Shown: positions 13,283-18,750 of the stretch, piece by piece
Position numbering within the stretch: position 1 is the first letter of the stretch
How the letters are laid out: every line of letters starts with the position of its first letter
NCBI GenBank assembly: GCA_052144935.1
Contig: JBKQPR010000130.1
Location: forward strand, 1-18,750
Source: JOPF133 sp052144935
GTDB taxonomy: Bacteria > Acidobacteriota > Terriglobia > Bryobacterales > Bryobacteraceae
Reading direction: 5' to 3'
DNA: 18,750 bases
Notes under the pieces: model-generated
Told to the model about the DNA's origin: nothing
What the model saw: the letters and a program-made list of their open reading frames with translations, nothing else
Database searches by the model: none
Translations under genes and position numbers: made by a program

Positions 13283-13633
13283 TCAGGCCGTCAGCGGCAG
13301 TTCCTCTCCGCACGGCTGAAAGCGGCAGCCCACGCGGAAGACCCTCTCCAGGTAAGCCTCTCCGTAAGGGCGCAGCACTTTGCGCAGACGGCTGAGGTGT
13401 ACGTCCAGGGTTCGCGTGCGGACCTCCGTGCTGTACCCCCATACGTTGGTGAGCAGGGCCGCGGGCGAGACAATCATCCCCGAGTGTCTTACCAGAAAAG
13501 CCAGCAGGTCGAATTCCTTGTCAGTCAGAATCAGCGGCTTCGAATCGAGCGCGGCCAGCCGCCTTTCGAAATCGATGCGCAAGTGCGCGTCCAGGTAATG
13601 ACCGCCGTTATCCATTTCCAGTGCCGGTTGCAT
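13283..13633 (-). CDS. Receiver-less OmpR/PhoB-type winged-helix DNA-binding protein
   Basis: A 116-residue protein consisting of a Trans_reg_C winged helix: LILTDKEFDLLAFLVRHSGMIVS, then LLTNVWGYSTEVRTRTLDVHLSRLRKVLRP (the recognition helix region) and the wing ERVFRVGCRF. Normal response regulators carry a ~120-residue receiver domain before this; here only ~30 residues precede it. No sensor kinase is adjacent. The start at ATG 13633 is the best in frame, although GGAGGG is rather far upstream (~14 bp). The frame stays open further upstream, without receiver-like sequence. It lies divergent to the alpha/beta hydrolase gene with 139 bp between them and an 11-bp-spaced direct repeat there, a likely binding site. 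Confidence 0.8.
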   Translation of the reverse strand: MQPALEMDNGGHYLDAHLRIDFERRLAALDSKPLILTDKEFDLLAFLVRHSGMIVSPAALLTNVWGYSTEVRTRTLDVHLSRLRKVLRPYGEAYLERVFRVGCRFQPCGEELPLTA

Positions 13634-13692
13634 GTTTGTTAAACTGTCCCTCCAAGTCGGATGGTAAGGCAGTCCCGCGGCGGCATGGTGTG

Positions 13693-13714
13693 CAACATGT
13701 AAACGTCTTGTAAA
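13693..13714 (-). promoter_or_regulatory. Tandem 11-bp direct repeat, candidate winged-helix binding site
   Basis: On the minus strand TTTACAAGACG and TTTACATGTTG follow each other directly, identical at 8 of 11 positions. OmpR/PhoB-type domains bind head-to-tail to direct repeats with an 11-bp period. The site lies between the winged-helix gene and the divergent hydrolase gene, so it could control either or both. Confidence 0.5.
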
Positions 13715-13772
13715 AGCGCGGGGCGGCTCGGACGCCGCGTGCCCCAAGCCGTCGACTGGGAGGAACGATGAG

Positions 13773-14531
13773 ATGACGCCTCGCGAGGCGCCTGGGCGGA
13801 TCGAAACGCTCAACGGCGCCGAACTCTATTTCGAAGTCCACGGAACCGGCGATCCGCTCGTTTTGCTGCACGGATTCTCGGGTTCGAGCCAGGATTGGAC
13901 GGCAACAATAGCCGAATGGCGCACCGCATTCCAACTGATCGTGCCGGACCTGCGCGGTCATGGGCGGTCGGGTATTCTGTCGAAACCGTTCCGGCATCGG
14001 GATGCCGCGGCGGACACGCTGGCGCTGCTCGACCATCTGGAGGTCGGCGCCTGCAAAGGGATCGGAGTGAGCGGCGGCGGCAACGTCCTGTTGCACGTGG
14101 CCACCATGCAACCGGAGCGCATAACGGCGATGGTGCTGGTGAGCGCGACCCCTTACTTCCCCGCGCAGGCACGCCCCATCATGCGCCAGTACGGCAACAG
14201 CCTTTCCGGGGAGCAATGGGAAATCCTGCGGCGCCGCCATCCCGGCGGAGACGCTCAGATCCAGGCGCTTCTGGACAGTGTGGCGGGTTTTGCCGACGAC
14301 TATGACGACCTGAGCTTTACTCCGCCGCAGCTCTCCACGATCCGGGCCCGCACGCTCCGTGTGCAGGGCGATCGCGATCCCTTGTATCCGGTCGAGCTGA
14401 CGGTCGAAATGGCCCAGGCGATTCCGCGGTCCGGTCTGTGGATCGTGCCCAACCGCGGCCACGGTCCCGTGATCGGCGAAAGATGGCCCGAGTTTCTGCA
14501 TGCGGCGCTGGGATTCCTGCAGCGGGAATGA
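13773..14531 (+). CDS. Alpha/beta-hydrolase fold protein
   Basis: A 252-residue hydrolase with a full catalytic set: HGFSG (33-37) for the oxyanion hole, nucleophile S100 in GVSGG, acid D202 in GDRDPLYP, and H230 in NRGHGPV. PDLRGHGRS (58-66) is typical of the family. There is no signal peptide, so it acts in the cytoplasm. Relatives are esterases, haloperoxidase-like enzymes and lactonases, and the substrate cannot be predicted. GGAGGAAC 5 bp or more before ATG at 13773 supports the start; an ATG 5 bp earlier meets a stop at once. It is divergent from the winged-helix gene, which may regulate it. Confidence 0.88.
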   Translation: MTPREAPGRIETLNGAELYFEVHGTGDPLVLLHGFSGSSQDWTATIAEWRTAFQLIVPDLRGHGRSGILSKPFRHRDAAADTLALLDHLEVGACKGIGVSGGGNVLLHVATMQPERITAMVLVSATPYFPAQARPIMRQYGNSLSGEQWEILRRRHPGGDAQIQALLDSVAGFADDYDDLSFTPPQLSTIRARTLRVQGDRDPLYPVELTVEMAQAIPRSGLWIVPNRGHGPVIGERWPEFLHAALGFLQRE

Positions 14532-14699
14532 TGCCGGCGAGCGGGATCAGGCACGCAGGGGCCATATCAGGGGGAACTGGGCGCAGCAACCGGACGTTAC
14601 AAGGGGCTTAGGAGCCTGTGGCAGAAGCGCTCGAAGATCCAAGTCGGTTCATTTCGCCACAACGGCGGCCTTTCGAATCAGCTACCTGCGCGGGTGTAC

Positions 14700-14714
14700 G
14701 ACCCAACTTGGGTC
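14700..14714. repeat. 15-bp perfect palindrome GACCCAA-C-TTGGGTC
   Basis: It has seven-base perfect arms around a single base and lies 169 bp after the hydrolase stop. As RNA it could form a 5-bp stem with a 5-nt loop followed by ATTTTG, a weak terminator. It could equally be a regulator site. Confidence 0.35.
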
Positions 14715-14832
14715 ATTTTGAAGCTCTGCCACGGACTGTTAGGGTCGGACAGGCGGGCCGGTTTTTATAGACGGCAACCATACTTTATCGTCCCGTAAGG
14801 CTCCGAATGAACGGGGCCGCTTTTTCGGGTTG

Positions 14833-14940
14833 ATGTTTGGTCCAAAGAAGCTGCCCGAGCTGGGCAAGGGACTGGCGGAGGGGATCAGTGGCTTTAAGGA
14901 TGCCATAAAAGGCCCTCCGGCGGACTCGGGCAAGGCTTGA
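14833..14940 (+). pseudogene. tatA: TatA fragment lacking the membrane helix
   Basis: The frame reads FGPKKLPELGKGLAEGISGFKDAIKGPP and ends at TGA 14938. FGPKKLPELGK with the following amphipathic helix is the signature of TatA/TatB, the pore-forming subunits of the twin-arginine translocase. In intact proteins a ~20-residue membrane helix comes directly before FGPKK. Here the preceding codons (PNERGRFFGLM) are polar, so the helix has been lost. There is no ribosome site and no tatB or tatC nearby. It is a relic, possibly left by a recombination event at about 14820. Confidence 0.72.
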
Positions 14941-15085
14941 GGAGGACTGCGTCGCCGACCAAGCGGCCGATGCCGCTTCTCTCAACTCGGCACGAGAGGG
15001 AATCGCGCGCCACCCCGCCATTCAGCGAATATCGAAATCCTGTGGCAGCGACAACCCCAATCAGGAGACCGGGCTGTGCGAACCG

Positions 15086-15826
15086 CTAGGCAATCGTCGG
15101 ATTAAAGTCGATTGGCCGTCCGGCCGGCACTGTTTCGTTCTGTCTCACCAAATCGCGAGCGGCACCCAACGAACCTTCCAAGGCCATGCGCACCAACTGG
15201 CTTCGGGTTCGAACGCCTGCCCTCACAAACAAATGCTGTACGACTGATTTCACAGTGCTCTCCGAAAGCCCCATGCTGTCGCCAATCTTTCGATTGGTCA
15301 GACCGCCCAGGATGCCCAGAAGGACCTTTTCTTCTTTTTCAGTCAAGACATTGGCTGGTCTCGAATCGGCTACTCGACCAGGCCGATCCCCCAGTTGTTC
15401 GGCGAGAAGTTGGATGGCCTTCTGATCGACCCAGACGGCGCCGCTGGCTACCAGCCGGATGGCCTGTACAAGACGTTCCGGGGCTTCGGATTTCAAAAAA
15501 ATGCCCGAAGCCCCGAGCTTGATAGCGTCCGCCAGTTCTTTTGCGCCGGCCGTCCCAGCCACCACGAGGAACCGTCCCTGGTAGCCCGCGCGCCGTGCCG
15601 CAGACATGAGTGCTTCCCCGTCTTCGGCGCGCAGGTCCAGATCCACCAAGACAATATCGACGGAAAAGCCGGCGAGAATCTCCAGGGCTTCCGCGGCGCT
15701 TCCGCACTCGCCCACCACCTCCAGATACGGTTGGGTGGCCAGGAAACGGCTCAAGCTCGCACGGAACAGAGCTTGAGCGTCCACCAGAACGAGCCGAATT
15801 CGCCCTTGCTCTGCTTGTTCTTCCAT
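15086..15826 (-). CDS. NarL/FixJ-type response regulator (LuxR-type HTH)
   Basis: A 246-residue protein. The N-terminal receiver domain (residues ~10-125) has acidic D16 in LVLVDAQ, the phospho-acceptor D62 in DIVLVDLDL and the conserved lysine in IFLKSEAPE. The normal DD pair is reduced to a single D (VDA), and the T/S position reads VVAGT, so phosphorylation may be atypical. The C-terminal LuxR helix-turn-helix is clear (LTEKEEKVLLGILGGLTNRK, then IGDSMGLSESTVKSVVQHLF). GAGG lies 11 bp before ATG at 15826. No histidine kinase is encoded in the window. It is divergent from the RND efflux genes, across a ~580-bp gap, so regulation of the pump is possible but unproven. Confidence 0.9.
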   Translation of the reverse strand: MEEQAEQGRIRLVLVDAQALFRASLSRFLATQPYLEVVGECGSAAEALEILAGFSVDIVLVDLDLRAEDGEALMSAARRAGYQGRFLVVAGTAGAKELADAIKLGASGIFLKSEAPERLVQAIRLVASGAVWVDQKAIQLLAEQLGDRPGRVADSRPANVLTEKEEKVLLGILGGLTNRKIGDSMGLSESTVKSVVQHLFVRAGVRTRSQLVRMALEGSLGAARDLVRQNETVPAGRPIDFNPTIA

Positions 15827-16407
15827 TGCTGCTCAGACCTCGGATCTGGAATCGGCCTGCCGCCGCTGACGCCGGTCCGTATGAGGCCATCTTAGGCGCG
15901 TATTACGTCCCTGCCAAGCACCTTGCCTGAAAGACATGCGAATTTGTCTCAAAGAATAATCGACCGATTCCCTGATCGGCGCCATGCGACTCTCGGCAGC
16001 CAGGACGTACCGGCGATTGATCAAAAGACAACCGGAGGGAAACAGAAGATCGGCGGCGGCCGCGGGTAGAGCGCGGTAAAGTTTAGCTGTCAATACTGCG
16101 TGCGGTCTCTTATGATAATTGGACCTCCCGGCACGACTGTTTTGAAAAACAGCAGGCGGATCCTGCCGCTTCGCGTCTGGGGCAGGTTTCCCAGTGCGGC
16201 ACTCCTGCCGGGTGCTGTTTTCCGGATTGAGTTGGTCGACGCCTGTACTGAAGTCCGGGCGCACTCGACTACCGGGGCTACGGTCCGCCAGCCGGCGCCA
16301 ACGCATTTCCGTGCGGATCGATCCGTAGCTATGTCATCCGCTCAGGCAATTCCGGAGCCGACCACTTTAACCCCGTTTTCGTCGAACGGCGGTTACCAAG
16401 AACGGAA
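15827..16407. other. Divergent intergenic region, no supported gene
   Basis: Open frames here lack similarity to known proteins and a credible start. On the minus strand TTGACA (16093-16088) with TCTACC 17 bp further on could drive the response regulator with a ~220-nt leader. On the plus strand TATGAT/GATAAT (16111-16119) could serve the efflux genes, with no good -35. Both are weak guesses. Confidence 0.35.
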
Positions 16408-17706
16408 ATGATGATGCCTTCAATTCACATCGGCAAACGAGTTGTTCTCGTGTGCGTGACTGTCATGGGGATTGTTGTCGTTGCGGCCATTTTGGTGTCT
16501 GGCGGCAACCGTGAAGTCTGGCGAGGAACATTTTCGCATTTTCAACACGCTGCGGCGGCCTATCTGCAGCCCGGCAGCAGCCGTACTCAAGCCGCGGACG
16601 GGAATACGCCGCACCAACCGGGCAAGAACTCCAATCCGTCCGGCACAAACTCCAACACAGCTAGCCCAAGCGTGGATTTGTCCCCGAGCCAACTGAACGC
16701 CATCAAGATCGAGCCGGTGGGGATGTCCGAGTTCCCTGTTGAGAGAGAGACGGTTGGCAATATCAGTTTTGCGGACGAGCTGTCGGTTCAAGTATTTCCG
16801 GCTTATCAGGGAACCATCATCAAGGCGTTTGTGGAACTCGGCGCTCAAGTTGAAAAAGACCAGGCGCTCTATACGATCAAAAGCCCCGACCTCATCCAGG
16901 CGGAATCCACGCTGATCGGCGCGGCGGCGACTTTCGAATTGACGAATAAGGAACTGGAGCGCGTCAAGGGCCTTCCCGGAATTGCGCAGCGCGAATTGGA
17001 GCAGGCCACCTCCGATGAGCAGACCGCCGACGGCGCTCTTAAAGCCGCGCGGGATGCCGTGCGCGTCTTCGGCAAGGCCGATGCGGATATCGATCAAATG
17101 ATCGCCTCGCGCAAGATCGACCCCGCCCTGGTTGTTCACAGTCCAATTGCCGGCCAGATCACGTCGTACAACGCACCGCCGGGGCTGATGGTGCAGCCGG
17201 GGAACGCGCCGGCACCCTACACGGTCTCGAATGTCTCGGTCAAATGGATGCTGGCCAACGTCATCGAGAGCGACATCGCGTTGCTTCATTTGGGACAGCC
17301 GGTTCAAGTCAAGGTGATGGCTTTCCCTAACCGCGTGTTCCGGGCCAAGGTATCGAAGATCTACCCGATGGTCGATCCGAATACCCATCGGGGCACCATC
17401 CGTTCGGAAATCGAGGACCCCAAGGATGAGCTGCGTCCGGGGATGCTCGCTAACTTCGTCATCCGCGTCGACGGTCCGGCGGTGGGGATCGCCATACCGG
17501 CCAACGGCGTGGTACGCGAACCCGATGGCACGATGACCGCCTGGGTTACCACCGACCGCCGCCATTTTGAACAAAGGATCGTCAAAATTGGCCTGCGAAG
17601 AGACGATCGGGTGCAGATCCTCAGCGGTCTGCGCCGTGGAGAGCTGGCCGTGACAGACGGTGCGGTATTCCTGAGCAGCATGCTGTCGGCGCCGCCCACC
17701 GAGTGA
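16408..17706 (+). CDS. RND efflux periplasmic adaptor (membrane fusion protein, CusB/CzcB-like)
   Basis: A 432-residue protein with an N-terminal membrane anchor (~11-31), a Ser/Asn/Pro-rich linker (~50-90), the split lipoyl domain (QGTIIKAFVELGAQVEKDQA from 134 and SPIAGQITSYNAPPGLMVQPG from ~245), a coiled-coil hairpin between these halves, a beta-barrel (~275-350) and a membrane-proximal domain from ~361 (GIAIPANGVVREPDG). Such adaptors link an inner-membrane RND pump with an outer-membrane channel. No His/Met-rich metal-binding N-terminus is present. GGAA sits directly before ATGATGATG, so any of three adjacent starts may be used. The stop is 9 bp before the pump gene, so they form one operon. 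Confidence 0.9.
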   Translation: MMMPSIHIGKRVVLVCVTVMGIVVVAAILVSGGNREVWRGTFSHFQHAAAAYLQPGSSRTQAADGNTPHQPGKNSNPSGTNSNTASPSVDLSPSQLNAIKIEPVGMSEFPVERETVGNISFADELSVQVFPAYQGTIIKAFVELGAQVEKDQALYTIKSPDLIQAESTLIGAAATFELTNKELERVKGLPGIAQRELEQATSDEQTADGALKAARDAVRVFGKADADIDQMIASRKIDPALVVHSPIAGQITSYNAPPGLMVQPGNAPAPYTVSNVSVKWMLANVIESDIALLHLGQPVQVKVMAFPNRVFRAKVSKIYPMVDPNTHRGTIRSEIEDPKDELRPGMLANFVIRVDGPAVGIAIPANGVVREPDGTMTAWVTTDRRHFEQRIVKIGLRRDDRVQILSGLRRGELAVTDGAVFLSSMLSAPPTE

Positions 17707-17715
17707 GACCCTGCC

Positions 17716-18750
17716 ATGTTCAAGTCTCTGATCGCATTTTGCTTAAGCCGGCGCGCCATCGTCGTGGCGGGGTTGCTGCTGTTTGCTGTCGCCGGGGTCG
17801 TCGCCTTCAAGCTGCTCAACATCGAGGCCTATCCGAACCCCACCCCGGTGATCCTGGAAATCACCGCGCAGGCTCCGGGCCTGTCCGCCGAGGAGATTGA
17901 GCGTTACTACACGCGGCCCATGGAGATCGGCCTCTACTCCACTCCCGGCATCGAGGTCATCCGTTCGACTTCCTTCTACGGTCTGTCGTTTGTCCGCGTC
18001 AGCTTCAAGTATGGCGTGGACTATTTCTTCGCCTACAGCCAGGCGTCGGTGGCCATGACGCAGAATGTCAGCCTGCCGGGCAATCTGGTGCCTACCATCC
18101 AGGCCAACAGTTCCACCGGGGAAATCTACCGCTATCAGGTGGTTGGCCCGCCGCATTTTGGAATCATCAACCTGCGCACCGTTCAGGATTGGATCGTGGC
18201 GCGCAGGCTGCTGACCATCCCCGGCATCGCAGCCGTCAACAGTTGGGGAGGCCCCACCAAGGAGTTTGAGGTCGAGGTGGACCCTCACAAGCTGGAAGCC
18301 TACAGCGTTACCGTGCCCCAGATTCTGACCGCGCTCGGCAACGCCAATATTAATGTAGGCGGGCGCGAAATCCGCATAGGCCAGCAGTCCATCAATATTC
18401 GCGGCGTCGGCCTGATTGACGATGGCGGCAACGACGATTTGACCGAAGGCTACAGAGTTAACGACATCGAGAATGTGGTCCTGAGCCAGGAGAACGGCAT
18501 TCCGATTCTGATGAAGGATGTCGGAACGGTTTCGGTGGGCTTCCGGCCACGGCTTGGCATTTTAGGCCGCGACCGGCAGGACGATGTCGTTGGGGCCATC
18601 GTGGTGCAAAGACGAACGGAAAAGACCGCCGACATGATTCCCAAGGTCAAGGAGGCGATCGACACGGTGAATCGCGACGGGAGTCTGCCGCGGGGAGTCC
18701 GGGTTGTTCCGTTCTACGACCGGTCTTCCCTGGTCGCCATCACCACGCAT
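17716..18750 (+). CDS. RND efflux pump inner-membrane subunit, CusA/CzcA-like (partial, runs off the window)
   Basis: 345 codons are present without a stop, about one third of the usual ~1030. The N-terminus MFKSLIAFCLSRRAIVVAG with TM1 (~14-34), then IEAYPNPTPVILEI, APGLSAEEIERYYTRPME, STPGIEVIRSTSFYGLSFV and INVGGREIRIGQQSINIRG are hallmarks of the heavy-metal (HME) branch of RND pumps. The visible part covers TM1 and the first two porter subdomains up to just before TM2. HME pumps export Cu+/Ag+ or Zn2+/Co2+/Cd2+ using the proton gradient. The metal-relay residues lie beyond the window, so the ion cannot be assigned. ATG at 17716 follows the adaptor closely, with only a weak ribosome site. 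Confidence 0.92.
   Translation, partial: MFKSLIAFCLSRRAIVVAGLLLFAVAGVVAFKLLNIEAYPNPTPVILEITAQAPGLSAEEIERYYTRPMEIGLYSTPGIEVIRSTSFYGLSFVRVSFKYGVDYFFAYSQASVAMTQNVSLPGNLVPTIQANSSTGEIYRYQVVGPPHFGIINLRTVQDWIVARRLLTIPGIAAVNSWGGPTKEFEVEVDPHKLEAYSVTVPQILTALGNANINVGGREIRIGQQSINIRGVGLIDDGGNDDLTEGYRVNDIENVVLSQENGIPILMKDVGTVSVGFRPRLGILGRDRQDDVVGAIVVQRRTEKTADMIPKVKEAIDTVNRDGSLPRGVRVVPFYDRSSLVAITTH

Larger units (their letters stand above)
14532..15085. other. Gap holding a tatA fragment and a palindrome, no intact gene
   Basis: This region separates the hydrolase from the response regulator. It contains the palindrome at 14700-14714 and the tatA relic at 14833-14940. I recognise nothing else in it, and the remaining short frames have no similarity to known families. 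Confidence 0.5.

Noticed and set aside
16100..16411. 103-codon plus-strand frame before the efflux adaptor
   Set aside because: The composition resembles non-coding shadow sequence, there is no domain or ribosome site, and it overlaps the adaptor start.

Overview
The window looks like high-GC chromosomal DNA of an acidobacterium, most likely of the Solibacter/Bryobacter type. The main evidence is a PadR regulator next to a very long orphan FtsX/MacB-type permease (the 'acidobacterial duplicated orphan permease' arrangement), backed by an Oar-like TonB receptor with a carboxypeptidase-regulatory-like N-terminus. No rRNA, tRNA or CRISPR array was seen. No single undescribed system stands out. 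The window is a mosaic of intact small operons, decaying genes and short repeat elements.

Layout. 1-1010 (minus): a broken TonB-dependent receptor with an internal deletion. 1181-1380: an inverted repeat followed by seven direct repeats of about 24 bp, probably the scar of an insertion-sequence end. 1594-3498 (plus): an RnfD/NqrB-like membrane protein fused to cysteine-paired Sel1 repeats. 3623-3848: a decayed copy of the start of the epimerase gene lying 900 bp downstream. 3867-5556: a good promoter flanked by two matching palindromes, then an SRPBCC gene and a TIGR01777-type epimerase that ends inside a REP-like inverted repeat. 5566-8640 (plus): a frameshifted padR and the ADOP permease. 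8673-9301 (minus): a VapBC toxin-antitoxin pair with a perfect palindrome upstream. 9402-9782 (plus): an Hsp15-like S4 protein, whose 3' end and a hairpin element are tandemly duplicated to 10186. 10412-12219 (minus): an MFS transporter translationally coupled to a GDT1-family metal transporter. 12350-13020 (plus): a small conserved protein plus a frameshifted HNH nuclease. 13283-14531: a receiver-less winged-helix regulator divergent from an alpha/beta hydrolase. 14833-14940: a tatA fragment. 15086-15826 (minus): a NarL-type response regulator. 16408-18750 (plus): a periplasmic adaptor and the first third of a heavy-metal-type RND pump, cut by the window edge.

Functional themes are efflux and metal transport (ADOP, GDT1, MFS, RND), local transcription control (PadR, VapB, winged helix, LuxR-type regulator), and redox or unknown membrane functions (RnfD-Sel1). 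At least five genes are visibly broken: the TonB receptor, the epimerase copy, padR, the HNH nuclease and tatA. Either decay is genuinely common here or some short indels are assembly errors. The internal deletion, the duplicated fragment and the mutated HNH histidine favour real decay for at least three of them.
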